From assembly GCA_009692005.1 (NCBI GenBank), contig SHZZ01000037.1, forward strand, positions 1-38,599: DNA of 38,599 nucleotides. The letters run 5' to 3'. Numbering within the stretch: position 1 is the stretch's first letter; every line of letters begins with the position of its first letter. A model generated the notes under the pieces. That model worked only from the letters and a program-made list of their open reading frames with translations, was not told the DNA's origin and ran no database searches. A program made the translations under genes and the position numbers. The stretch is from Gemmataceae bacterium (lineage in GTDB: Bacteria; Planctomycetota; Planctomycetia; Gemmatales; Gemmataceae). Shown in pieces: positions 8,194 through 16,591 of this stretch.

Positions 8194-9342
8194 TTACCGC
8201 TTTTGTTTTCCCTGCTCAATCAGGGCCGCAAGGAAGTGCACCGGGTCTTCCTGCCTGCGGGCCGCATCGGCCAGGGGCTGAAAGTTCTTGGCCTTGGCAC
8301 ACATGGGAAAGAGGCCGGAAGCGGTCAGGGTTTTCCCCGCCAGCGACAACGCCTCTTCTTCCTTGCCAATTCGTTCGAGGATTTGCAAAAGAACCTCGGC
8401 CGGATAGGTGCTGCCCTCGGCTTCGTTCTCGCGGACTATTTGCCGGTAGTAGTCCAATCCGGCCTCGACCTCGCGGCCTGCGAGAATGTCCAGGTATTTG
8501 CCATAGGACAGGTAAAACTTATCAAAGGGCGGTTCATTTCTACCGAGGAACTTTTCCGAAAGCCGCGCCCCGTAATCGCACAACTCTCTGGCCAGGTCAA
8601 GTTCCTCACCCGGAGGCAGGTGAATGCTCATCTGAACGGTGGAACTCAAATGGGAGAGATCAATATGGTAGGCATCTTCTTCAAACAGCCAATCGCGTCC
8701 GGCCATGAGGTTTCTCAAGCAGCCGGTTTTTACCTCGATCTGTGGGAGTTTTCCCTCACGCCTTTCAATCTCGGCGGCGATTCGCCCGGCCAGTTCCTCA
8801 TAAAGCGCGCGCAACAGTTTTTGCAAACAGTATTCCCTGACCGCGGGAATGGCGGCAAAATCCTGGCTCGACAGGGTGGTGATGGCGTTGCACATGCCAT
8901 ACCTTTGCAAAATCCAATCGAACCCGCGGGGCATGTTCAGCCCTTCGTAAAACGCCAGGCGGACCGGCGCCTCGATATCGTCCTCCGGCCCCGGGTTCAA
9001 GGCATCGATGGCCGCCCGGATCGGTTCCGTCTCGCCTATCATTTTGAAATATTGCCAGGCTTGCTCCAAGTCTCCCTTGGCGAGAAACAAAGTGGCCGCT
9101 TTCCTGGCAGAGTTGCGAATGTCTTCCTCAAATTGCTGATGCAGAGAGGGAGGAACATCGCTGGAGGGTGAGGTGGGAATGGCACAAAGGCCCTTTTCTG
9201 CCCGGGCTCGAGACAGCAGGGCGTAAAAAAGTTTGTGGTAATCGCCGCTGGCTTCCAGGTGCGAGCAAAGAAGTTTCAAAGCTTCCTGGGCGCCTGACTT
9301 TTTTAACTCCAAAGTAAGCTGATCATAAATGGTGTCTGGCAT
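8194..9342 (-). CDS. Cytosolic helical-repeat protein, unknown function
   Basis: 382 residues from ATG 9342, with CGGAG seven bases upstream; no signal peptide or membrane segment. The N-terminal and C-terminal thirds are helix pairs that look TPR-like (LKLLCSHLEASGDYHKLFYALLSRAR; AATLFLAKGDLEQAWQYFKMIG; GLDYYRQIV; LLQILERIGKEEEALSLAGK). The middle (about residues 130-230) is less regular. The layout resembles planctomycete proteins of 'TPR, unknown' type; there is no catalytic motif I can name. It is followed by the SDR gene after 323 bases and preceded by the protease-inhibitor gene after 35 bases, which suggests the last pair shares a transcript. Protein-protein interaction is the only role the sequence supports. 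Confidence 0.75.
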   Translation of the reverse strand: MPDTIYDQLTLELKKSGAQEALKLLCSHLEASGDYHKLFYALLSRARAEKGLCAIPTSPSSDVPPSLHQQFEEDIRNSARKAATLFLAKGDLEQAWQYFKMIGETEPIRAAIDALNPGPEDDIEAPVRLAFYEGLNMPRGFDWILQRYGMCNAITTLSSQDFAAIPAVREYCLQKLLRALYEELAGRIAAEIERREGKLPQIEVKTGCLRNLMAGRDWLFEEDAYHIDLSHLSSTVQMSIHLPPGEELDLARELCDYGARLSEKFLGRNEPPFDKFYLSYGKYLDILAGREVEAGLDYYRQIVRENEAEGSTYPAEVLLQILERIGKEEEALSLAGKTLTASGLFPMCAKAKNFQPLADAARRQEDPVHFLAALIEQGKQKR

Positions 9343-9377
9343 GCGCAAACTCCGTGGCAGGTTGAGGTCCGTTTATT

Positions 9378-9797
9378 CTACGAATCCCCGGCCACCACGC
9401 GCACCTGAACAAACTTTGTGCCAACTCCCTCGAACGGACGCCGCAGATTGAATACAAGCGTAACCTGCTGCGACGACCCCGGGGCAATGGCCTTGGACTG
9501 AAAGACGAAGAGCTGCTCGACCGGTGCGCCGGGCATGGGCCGCATCGGCCTGCCAATCAAAGTTTGCTTCAACACCAGCGGGCCATAGTCCGGCCCTAGC
9601 GCCTGCCATTGATAGCCGGTCCCACCGGCCAGGGGCAATTGAATCCGCAGAGTATCGCCCCCCTTTATCCGCACTTCCTTGGCTTCCACTAATTCCATCT
9701 TGTCGGTGTTCACCTGATGCGTGAAATCCCCCGCTTTTAACAGCACATCCGCGTGAAGGGCGCCCATGGCCATCCCGGTCAGCAGTAATCCAAGCAT
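9378..9797 (-). CDS. Secreted chagasin-family cysteine protease inhibitor
   Basis: 139 residues from ATG 9797, with AAAGGAG six bases upstream; an ATG 30 bases earlier lacks such a site. Signal peptide at 1-16 ending at LHA. The mature part shows the inhibitor I42 (chagasin) pattern: GDTLRIQLPLAGGTGYQW (the GxTGYxW loop at 58-64), then a central loop with GRPMRPMPGAP, and the late loop RRPFEG (119-124, usually RPW). Chagasin-like proteins bind papain-type proteases by these three loops, so this probably protects the cell envelope or blocks external proteases. The late loop has Phe where many family members have Trp. It is divergent from the next gene on the plus strand (105 bases). Confidence 0.82.
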   Translation of the reverse strand: MLGLLLTGMAMGALHADVLLKAGDFTHQVNTDKMELVEAKEVRIKGGDTLRIQLPLAGGTGYQWQALGPDYGPLVLKQTLIGRPMRPMPGAPVEQLFVFQSKAIAPGSSQQVTLVFNLRRPFEGVGTKFVQVRVVAGDS

Positions 9798-9901
9798 GAT
9801 TTTCTCCTTTGGCGATTTCTCATTCATTTGCCTTAATCCTTACGCGTAGAATAGGGGAAGAGTTCAAAGTGCGGCAGGAAAATATCAAGACGGCGGGGAT
9901 C

Positions 9902-11197
9902 ATGAAACTGGCTGTATTGTTCCTGGGCATCTGCTGGTGGGCTTTCGCCAATGTGGCCGAGGCGGGGGTCCACTATTCCGGTGAATCCCTGGCCAGTTTG
10001 CCGACTCAATGGCGGGGATTCCTTCTCGATCAAAGGCAACTAAGGCAAATCGCTATTCCGGGAAAAGCCGGCCAGTCTCCTTCTCCCTTCAGGAAGAAAT
10101 ATGCTGAGGAGCGCCATCGCCTGGAAAAGGCGAAGAAAGTTGGCGACTTGACTCCCGTGGAATTGGCTGACCTTGGTGCGTTGAACATTCGGCTGGGAAA
10201 TACCAACGCTGCCCTGGCCATTCTTCAATCGGCCAATCGGCAGTTTCCTTCCCAATATTTGATCCTTTCCAACCTGGCATCGGCGTGGCACTTGTCTGGC
10301 GACCTGGTTCAAGCGGAAATCCATACGGTTGCCGCCAGGGAACTGGCCCCCGGGAAATGGCTCGATGCCGAATCACTCTATCTGACTTGGCTGCGGGAAT
10401 TGAAAAAGAGCGGCCCAGGTCAGACTAGCAAGTTATTTCCTGCGCGCCTGTTCAATGATCAAGCCAAGTTGGAGCCTGGCAAAGCTGGCGCTCTGGCGCT
10501 GGAAAAGCTTCCGAAAAACGCGGTCGCGTCTGCTCAATTGCTCGGCTTATGGTTTCCCGCGGAGGGTAAATTGCTTTGGCAACTGGCGGAATTGGCCAAC
10601 GCTTCAGGGGATGCCGCGGTCGCCGCCTCAATGCTCGACGGTTGCGTGACGGAATTCGGCCTCCGCGACGCTGAATTACTGGCCCAACGAAGGCTGTTGC
10701 GCGACTTTCTAGAGGGTCAGGGAAAAATTAACCAGGCCAAGCATAAGAAACATCTGGCAGGCTGGTTTGTTCCTTTATCCATGCGGCCGTTGAAGTCCGC
10801 CTTGATGGGTGAGCTTCCTCCCGTGGACCCCAAGGGCGTGAACACGCTGCCGTGGGAAGTCCTGGCGCAAACCCAGATCGGCCGCCAGGGCCTTCCCGAT
10901 TACCCCGATTACTTGAAACAGCTTGCCGGAAAACAAGTCACTTTGACCGGCTTTATTCAGCCGGTGGGGGAGGATTTTGAAACCTCGGCCTTTCTCTTGC
11001 TCGAGCACCCAGTTGGTTGCTGGTATTGCGAAATGCCCATGCTGACGGGAATGGTTTACATTGAGTTGGAAAACGGGAATACCCTTCGCATGACCCGCGT
11101 GGGCATTCGCATCACGGGGAAACTGCAACTGCGTGGCGACGATCCGGAAAAATTCCTTTTTAGCATCCTCGGCTCAGACGCGGAAACTTTGCCCTAA
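9902..11197 (+). CDS. Exported TPR protein with DUF3299-like C-terminus
   Basis: 431 residues. ATG 9902 follows GGCGGGG and begins a signal peptide (MKLAVLFLGICWWAFANVAEA). After a linker, residues ~90-170 form TPR-like pairs (LADLGALNIRLGNTNAALAIL; LILSNLASAWHLSGDLVQAE). The last ~95 residues are different: DYLKQLAGKQVTLTGFIQPV, then FLLLEHPVGCWYCEMPML and VGIRITGKLQL. This 'GfxxP ... C..C' pattern is that of DUF3299, a small periplasmic domain; the two cysteines (CWYC) could bind metal. It sits alone between a divergent inhibitor gene and the glc cluster, with a 97-base gap to glcD. Substrate or partner unknown. Confidence 0.75.
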   Translation: MKLAVLFLGICWWAFANVAEAGVHYSGESLASLPTQWRGFLLDQRQLRQIAIPGKAGQSPSPFRKKYAEERHRLEKAKKVGDLTPVELADLGALNIRLGNTNAALAILQSANRQFPSQYLILSNLASAWHLSGDLVQAEIHTVAARELAPGKWLDAESLYLTWLRELKKSGPGQTSKLFPARLFNDQAKLEPGKAGALALEKLPKNAVASAQLLGLWFPAEGKLLWQLAELANASGDAAVAASMLDGCVTEFGLRDAELLAQRRLLRDFLEGQGKINQAKHKKHLAGWFVPLSMRPLKSALMGELPPVDPKGVNTLPWEVLAQTQIGRQGLPDYPDYLKQLAGKQVTLTGFIQPVGEDFETSAFLLLEHPVGCWYCEMPMLTGMVYIELENGNTLRMTRVGIRITGKLQLRGDDPEKFLFSILGSDAETLP

Positions 11198-11220
11198 AGA
11201 AAATGCCTCTCTCCCTGTCC

Positions 11221-11248
11221 TTACCATTCCCTTGTAATCCTTTAAAAT
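11221..11248 (+). promoter_or_regulatory. Possible promoter of the glcDEF cluster
   Basis: TTACCA (11221-11226) and TAAAAT (11243-11248) are 16 bases apart and 46 bases before the glcD start. The second box matches the sigma-70 -10 consensus at 5 of 6 positions, the first at 4 of 6. No operator was recognised. Confidence 0.4.
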
Positions 11249-11294
11249 AGTGTTACCTTGCCACCTTCCGCGATTTGTACTGGGTGCTCCTGGC

Positions 11295-12716
11295 ATGAAA
11301 CCGTTGTTTGACAAGTTGGAATCGATCGTAGGCCCCGGCGCTCTGATCACCGCTTCCAGTGAATTGCTGGTTTACGAATGCGATGGATTCACCATCGAAA
11401 AAAACAAACCCGATGTGGTGGTGTTTCCCAAAACCACTCAGGAAGTTGCGGAAATCGTCCGGGCCTGCAACGCCTTTGGCGTGCCTTTCATCCCTCGTGG
11501 AGCTGGCACCAGTCTGGCGGGTGGCTGCCTTCCCGTGGGCGGCGGCGTGGTCATCTCACTTGCTCGCATGAAAAAAATTCTCGAAGTCGATTACCGCAAC
11601 CGCTGCGCGCTGGTTGAACCGGGCGTGATCAACTTGTGGCTGACAAACCACATGAAGCCGCACGGCTACCATTTTGCCCCGGACCCCTCCAGCCAGGGAG
11701 CTTGCACCATCGGTGGCAATGTCGCCACCAATTCCGGCGGACCCCACACCCTCAAGTACGGGGTAACCGTAAACCACATCCTCGGCGTGGAATTGGTCCT
11801 GCCGGATGGATCGATCGTCCGCACAGGCGGGCCGATTGAGGACAACCCCGGCTACGACCTGACCGGCGTCATCGTCGGGTCCGAAGGGACTTTTGGCGTT
11901 GCTGTCAAAACCTGGGTGCGCATCACGCGAAACCCGGTGGCCTATCGCACCCTACTGGGCGTTTTTGAAACCGTGGACGACGCTACGAACACCATCAGCG
12001 AGATTATCGGCGCCGGCATCATTCCAGGCGCCTTGGAAATGCTCGATCAAATGATCCTTGGGGCGCTGGAAGAAGCCTTTCATTTTGGCTTCCCTCTCGA
12101 TGCCGGCGCCATCCTCATCATGGAAGTCGATGGATTGAAAGCCGGCCTGGATGAAGAGGCCGAGCGCATCACCGCCATCGCCAAGAAAAACGGGGCTCGC
12201 GAAGTGCGCCAGGCGGACAGCGATGCCCAGCGCACGCTGCTGTGGAAGGCGAGAAAACAGGCCTTTGGCGCGGTCGGCCGCCTGGCGCCAAGTTTCTGCA
12301 CGCAAGACGGCGTGGTGCCGCGCAGCATGCTCCCCCACATCCTGAGGGAAATCCAGCGGATTGGCAAAAAATACGACACACGCATTTGCAATGTCTTCCA
12401 CGCAGGCGATGGCAACATTCACCCGATTCTCCTTTTTGATGAACGCGACCCGGAACAGGTGAAGCGAGTCCTCGCCGCCAGCCACGAGATTCTCGACGAG
12501 TGCATCCGCGTGGGTGGGAGCGTGACGGGAGAACACGGCATCGGTGTGGAAAAGATCGACTTCATGCCGAAACTTTTTTCACCGGAAGACCTCGGCATGA
12601 TGATCCGCTTGCGCAACGCCTTCAATCCAAGGAACAATTGCAGCCCGCACAAAATGCTGCCGACCTCCGGCGCTTGCGTCGAAACCACCCGTGCGGGAAG
12701 GATGGCGGCGTTATGA
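11295..12716 (+). CDS. glcD: Glycolate oxidase FAD-binding subunit GlcD
   Basis: 473 residues. This FAD flavoprotein oxidises glycolate to glyoxylate and passes electrons, through GlcE and GlcF, to the respiratory chain. N-terminal FAD_binding_4 domain: PKTTQEVAEIVRACNAFGVPFIPRGAGTSLAGG, then DPSSQGACTIGGNVATNSGGPHTLKYG and GYDLTGVIVGSEGTFGV. The C-terminal FAD-oxidase_C part shows VFHAGDGNIHP and GEHGIGVEK, both near the flavin/substrate site. ATG 11295 fits the usual GlcD N-terminus. Related D-lactate or 2-hydroxyglutarate dehydrogenases share these motifs, so the substrate rests on the glcE and glcF neighbours. Its stop overlaps the next start (ATGA). Confidence 0.92.
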   Translation: MKPLFDKLESIVGPGALITASSELLVYECDGFTIEKNKPDVVVFPKTTQEVAEIVRACNAFGVPFIPRGAGTSLAGGCLPVGGGVVISLARMKKILEVDYRNRCALVEPGVINLWLTNHMKPHGYHFAPDPSSQGACTIGGNVATNSGGPHTLKYGVTVNHILGVELVLPDGSIVRTGGPIEDNPGYDLTGVIVGSEGTFGVAVKTWVRITRNPVAYRTLLGVFETVDDATNTISEIIGAGIIPGALEMLDQMILGALEEAFHFGFPLDAGAILIMEVDGLKAGLDEEAERITAIAKKNGAREVRQADSDAQRTLLWKARKQAFGAVGRLAPSFCTQDGVVPRSMLPHILREIQRIGKKYDTRICNVFHAGDGNIHPILLFDERDPEQVKRVLAASHEILDECIRVGGSVTGEHGIGVEKIDFMPKLFSPEDLGMMIRLRNAFNPRNNCSPHKMLPTSGACVETTRAGRMAAL

Positions 12717-13963
12717 TTCAACCCAAAAACACTGGCGAACTCGGTATGGAAGTGCGAAAACCCGCCTCCGTGGAAGAAGCGGGGGAGATCATCCGCAGGG
12801 CGGCCCAGGCCCGAGCCGCGATTTTTCCCTTTGGCAACGACAGCAAGCGCCACATCGGTTTTACACCCAGCAAAATGGGGCTGCGTCTCAATACCTTGAA
12901 TTTGAATCGTCTTGTCGATTACCCCGCCCGGGACATGACTGTCACGGTTCAGGCCGGCATTTCCATGAAACTGCTACGGGGAATCCTGGCAAAGGAAGGA
13001 CAGTGCCTGCCGGTCGATGACCCCTGCCCAGACCAGTCCACGCTGGGTGGGATGCTGGCGGTTAACTGCAACGGCCCGCGCCGTTTCGGCTGGGGCACCC
13101 TGCGCGATTATGTTATTGGCATCAGCGTGATCAATGACGAGGGGAAAGAAACCAAGGCAGGCGGCCGCGTGGTGAAGAATGTTGCTGGGTACGACTTTTG
13201 CAAATTGCACACCGGAGCGCTGGGAACCCTGGGCCTGATTTCTCAAGTGACCTTGAAGGTGCGGCCCAAACCTGAATCCTCGGCCATGGCCGTCATTGGT
13301 TTGAATCAGAAGGATCTGGAACCCGCCCTAGACCTGGTCCATGGCACGGCGACGCGACCGGTCAGCATCGACATTTTGAACCAGGCCGCTGTGCGCCACT
13401 TGAAACCCGATTCTTCCAACGCCAGCAAAGATTGGACTTTGCTGATTGGGTTTGAACACAATGAAAAGGCCGTGGCCTGGCAGTGTGAAACTCTCATGGA
13501 AGAGGTTCGCCAGGGACTGGGTCGGGAAACGCAGGTGATCCCCAAAGGCAAAGACCAGGCCATCTGGGAATCGCTGGCGCGGTTCCAGGCCGCTCCGCCG
13601 GCGGATTCCCAGGCGACTTTCAAAATCAATGTGGCCCCGGCCAAGGTCGCGGCTTTCGCCACCTTGATTGACGAGACTTTCCCTCTTTGCCCAGTTCAAG
13701 CGCATGCCGGTTCGGGAATACTCTTTGGCCATGTCCCGGGCGCCCTGCCTTTTGCTGAAGTTCATCGCGGAATTCAGTCCTTGCTGGAAAAAGCCAAGCG
13801 CTCTTTGGGCAACTTGACGATTCTCCACTGTCATGAAGATTGGAAAAATGACCTCCCCGTCTGGGGCGCTCCCCGCGATGACCTTTTTCTCATGCGAAAG
13901 GTCAAGGAGTCGCTGGACCCAATGGGGCTGTTTAATCCAGGTAGATTCGTCGATAGAATTTAA
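12713..13963 (+). CDS. glcE: Glycolate oxidase FAD-binding subunit GlcE
   Basis: 416 residues. This second FAD_binding_4 subunit lacks a full catalytic C-terminal domain and works with GlcD. Visible are VRKPASVEEAGEIIRRAAQARAAIFPFGN, the cofactor loop QSTLGGMLAVNCNGPRRFGWGTLRDYVIG (written in parts: GGMLAVNCNGPRR and LRDYVIGISV) and KNVAGYDFCKLHTGALGTLGLI. Start ATG 12713 overlaps the glcD stop by four bases (ATGA), and its stop overlaps the glcF start (TAATG), so translation of the three is probably coupled. A little longer than the E. coli protein (350), mainly in the C-terminal region. Activity alone not expected. Confidence 0.9.
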   Translation: MIQPKNTGELGMEVRKPASVEEAGEIIRRAAQARAAIFPFGNDSKRHIGFTPSKMGLRLNTLNLNRLVDYPARDMTVTVQAGISMKLLRGILAKEGQCLPVDDPCPDQSTLGGMLAVNCNGPRRFGWGTLRDYVIGISVINDEGKETKAGGRVVKNVAGYDFCKLHTGALGTLGLISQVTLKVRPKPESSAMAVIGLNQKDLEPALDLVHGTATRPVSIDILNQAAVRHLKPDSSNASKDWTLLIGFEHNEKAVAWQCETLMEEVRQGLGRETQVIPKGKDQAIWESLARFQAAPPADSQATFKINVAPAKVAAFATLIDETFPLCPVQAHAGSGILFGHVPGALPFAEVHRGIQSLLEKAKRSLGNLTILHCHEDWKNDLPVWGAPRDDLFLMRKVKESLDPMGLFNPGRFVDRI

Positions 13964-15366
13964 TGAAGCAAACCATGCAACAACAATCCAATCATCCCGG
14001 CGAATGCTCCAATGGCCTGGCGCCTCCCAAGGGGGAACCGGGGTTTGGCAAGAACCTTGATTACGACACTTTCATGGATTGCGTCCATTGCGGCTTATGC
14101 CTCGGCTCCTGCCCTACTTATGTGGAGACCGGCGACGAGAATGACGGTCCACGCGGGCGCATTTACCTCTGGCGGGCCGTCACCGACGGCCGCCTCCCCC
14201 TGACCCCTGAAGTTCGCGGCCACCTAGATTCGTGCCTCGAGTGCCGGGCTTGTGAAACCGCCTGCCCTTCGGGCGTGAAGTACGGCGAGATTATTTCTTC
14301 CTACAAGCACGACATGACCCGAGTTCTCCCGCCCGCGCCCACCGTCAATCCCTTGCAGCGCTGGATGCTGTTCAACCTGACGCCTTTCGCGGGGAGAATG
14401 CGCCTGGCGCTCTGGCCCGTGCGCCTCATGCAGAAGCTGGGGCTCGGTTGGCTGGTCCGCCTGGCGGGGGTATTTCTGCCCAAGTCCTTGCGGCTGATGA
14501 ATGAAATCGTTCCCGATCTCGAGCCGCACTATGGCCATTTGCCGGAAGTACTGCCAGCCAAGGGAACCCGAAGAGCGCGGGTCGGTTTACTGCTCGGCTG
14601 TGCCCAGGACGCTTTCATGCCGCAGGCGAATTACGCCACCGTCAAGGTCTTGCAAGAGAACGGCTGCGAAGTCTGGATACCAAAAGGCCAAGGCTGTTGC
14701 GCGGCGCTGCACCACCATGCGGGGCTCGATAACGAAGCGAAGAAATTCGCAGCGGCCAACTGCCAGGCCTTTTCTTCCGGTCTGGGCGATGGCCCAACAA
14801 AACTCGACGCCATCATCAACAACGCCGGCGGTTGCGGCCCGGTATTGAAGGAATATGGCCACTTGCTCGAAGGCACCCCGTTTGCCCTGCAAGGAAAAAC
14901 CTTTGGCTCGCTAGTGCGTGATGTTCATGAGTTCTTGTCTGACCTGGGTCCGGTGGAGCCGAAATACCCGGTACCCTTGAAAGCCACCTACCATGATGCC
15001 TGCGGCTTGAGCCACGCGCAAAAAATCCGCACGCAACCCAGGCAACTGCTGGGTCTGGTCCCGGGCTTGCAACTGGTTCCCCTGGGGGAAAATGAACACT
15101 GTTGCGGGGCGGCAGGCAGTTACAACCTGACCCAGCCCGAAATGTCCCAAGCCCTGGGCGAAAGAAAAGCACGCAACATTCTGGCCACCAAGGCGCGCGC
15201 CATTTTTACCGCTAACATTGGCTGCTTGCTTCAAGTGGACCGGTATTTAAGGGAGCAAACTCCGAGAATCTGGGTGGCTCACCCCATGGAAGTTTTGTGG
15301 GCTTCCTACAGTGGCGAATTTTCCCCCAAACTCAAGGCCGCATTGCAACCTGTTGAGAAAGGCTGA
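13963..15366 (+). CDS. glcF: Glycolate oxidase iron-sulfur subunit GlcF
   Basis: 467 residues. It carries two [4Fe-4S] motifs, CVHCGLCLGSCP (Cys40, 43, 46, 50) and CLECRACETACP (Cys91, 94, 97, 101), and two cysteine-rich CCG segments (GQGCCAALHHHAG and HCCGAAGSYNL) of the type found in heterodisulfide-reductase-like subunits. It moves electrons from the flavin subunits to quinones at the membrane. About 30 extra N-terminal residues (MKQTMQQQSNHPGEC...) precede the usual start. ATG 13963 overlaps the glcE stop (TAATG). Completes the glcDEF set; glcG and a regulator are absent here. Confidence 0.93.
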   Translation: MKQTMQQQSNHPGECSNGLAPPKGEPGFGKNLDYDTFMDCVHCGLCLGSCPTYVETGDENDGPRGRIYLWRAVTDGRLPLTPEVRGHLDSCLECRACETACPSGVKYGEIISSYKHDMTRVLPPAPTVNPLQRWMLFNLTPFAGRMRLALWPVRLMQKLGLGWLVRLAGVFLPKSLRLMNEIVPDLEPHYGHLPEVLPAKGTRRARVGLLLGCAQDAFMPQANYATVKVLQENGCEVWIPKGQGCCAALHHHAGLDNEAKKFAAANCQAFSSGLGDGPTKLDAIINNAGGCGPVLKEYGHLLEGTPFALQGKTFGSLVRDVHEFLSDLGPVEPKYPVPLKATYHDACGLSHAQKIRTQPRQLLGLVPGLQLVPLGENEHCCGAAGSYNLTQPEMSQALGERKARNILATKARAIFTANIGCLLQVDRYLREQTPRIWVAHPMEVLWASYSGEFSPKLKAALQPVEKG

Positions 15367-15368
15367 TC

Positions 15369-16259
15369 ATGGATATTCATGGCATTATCCCTCCCCTGGC
15401 CACCCCCTTCAAGGACAACGAGGATCTCGACCTAGAGAAACTCAAGTGGTTTATCGACCATCAGATCGCGGCCGGGGTCCATGGCATTTTCATCCTGGGG
15501 ACGAACAGCGAATTTTACGCCCTGGACGAGGACGAAAAACAGCGGGTGATTGCCACCACGATGGAGAAAGTCAACAAGCGAGTTCCCGTCTTCGCGGGCA
15601 CCGGGGCGGAAACCACCAGGGAAGCGGTGCGTCTGACGCGCATGGCGGAAAAAGAAGGCGTGGACGGCGTGTCGGTGATCACCCCTTATTTCATCTCCCC
15701 CAACCAAAACGAAATCCACGATCATTACAAGAAAATTGCCGAGGCCACTAGCCTCAGGGTCCTGCTTTACAACAATCCCGTGACTTGCGGTGGTTTGAAA
15801 ATCGATCCCGCCACCGTGGGGAAATTAGCCCAAATCCCGAACATTGTTGGCATCAAGGATTCCAGTGGCGATTTGCAAAACACGATCGAGTACCTGCGCT
15901 CGGTGCCCTCCTCGTTTGCTGTCATGCAGGGACGCGACACCTTGATTTTTTCGGCCTTGCAGTTGGGAGCCAGAGGCGCGGTTCCCGCCACGGGAAACAT
16001 AGCCCCGGCCCTGTTGGTGGAAATTTACGAGAAGTTTAAAAAGGGCGATGTGCAAGGCGCCAGGGAAGCGCAGGCCCGGGTGCACCCCCTGCGCATGGCC
16101 CTGACCCTTGGCACCGCGCCAGGGGGCGTCAAGTCCGCGCTGGCGATGTTGGGCACCCCCATTGGCCCATGCCGGTCGCCTGTTTCTGGCGTTCCCAAGG
16201 AAAAAATCGGCCAGATGCGTGAATCCCTCCTCGCCGCTGGGTTGAAACCTCAGGGCTAA
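15369..16259 (+). CDS. DHDPS/NAL-family aldolase
   Basis: 296 residues, TIM-barrel class I aldolase family (DapA, N-acetylneuraminate lyase, KDG and 4-hydroxy-2-oxoglutarate aldolases). Schiff-base lysine K163 in VGIKDSSGD, catalytic Tyr134 in LLYNNPVT, and GTNSEF (44-49) in place of the family's GTTGE loop are visible. All of these enzymes use pyruvate as donor or product. The gene starts 2 bases after glcF, so it is almost certainly co-transcribed with the glycolate oxidase set; a 4-hydroxy-2-oxoglutarate aldolase (product glyoxylate + pyruvate) would fit that setting best, but I cannot exclude DapA. The stop overlaps the convergent GGCT stop by a shared CTAA. Confidence 0.88.
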   Translation: MDIHGIIPPLATPFKDNEDLDLEKLKWFIDHQIAAGVHGIFILGTNSEFYALDEDEKQRVIATTMEKVNKRVPVFAGTGAETTREAVRLTRMAEKEGVDGVSVITPYFISPNQNEIHDHYKKIAEATSLRVLLYNNPVTCGGLKIDPATVGKLAQIPNIVGIKDSSGDLQNTIEYLRSVPSSFAVMQGRDTLIFSALQLGARGAVPATGNIAPALLVEIYEKFKKGDVQGAREAQARVHPLRMALTLGTAPGGVKSALAMLGTPIGPCRSPVSGVPKEKIGQMRESLLAAGLKPQG

Positions 16260-16591
16260 CAGAGCCGTTTTCCTTGATAGAGGTAGGCCAGGCAGGATTT
16301 GCCCGTGGCCAGCGTGATTTCCTTCAGGGCAAACAAATTCGGCGCTTCTTCGATCTCATCCAAAACGGGGAGCAAGCCAAGGTCCACCTGGTACAGTTCA
16401 CCCGCAATTGCCTGCCCCAGACCATTGGCCGGTGCCATTCCCGGGAATTCGCCCAAGTCCAAGAGTTGGTAATTCGGGCTGGTCATGGCTGTTCCCAGAA
16501 ACTGCTGGTTGGCCAGAGCGGAGTGATTTGTCCCGCCCGTTTTCAAGGTGCCATAAACAAACAACTGGATGGATGAAGAAGTGGAGGTCAC
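16256..16591 (-). CDS. Gamma-glutamylcyclotransferase-family protein
   Basis: 111 residues. It has the GGCT/AIG2-fold signature FVYGTLKTGGTNHSAL (the YGxL substrate loop), PGMAP in place of the usual 'FPGMV', and the acidic catalytic stretch VLDEIEEAPNLF. These enzymes split gamma-glutamyl amines or peptides to 5-oxo-L-proline and the free amine. GTG 16591 is chosen because it overlaps the upstream gene's TGA (GTGA), which is common in translational coupling; the frame is open further up, but in the coding part of the neighbouring gene. The partner upstream encodes a 5-oxoprolinase subunit, which consumes the product. Confidence 0.85.
   Translation of the reverse strand: MTSTSSSIQLFVYGTLKTGGTNHSALANQQFLGTAMTSPNYQLLDLGEFPGMAPANGLGQAIAGELYQVDLGLLPVLDEIEEAPNLFALKEITLATGKSCLAYLYQGKRLC

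Noticed and set aside
7882-9171. Long plus-strand open frame (429 codons)
   Set aside because: It lies mostly opposite the helical-repeat gene on the minus strand, has no ribosome site or recognisable motif, and has a shadow-like composition.
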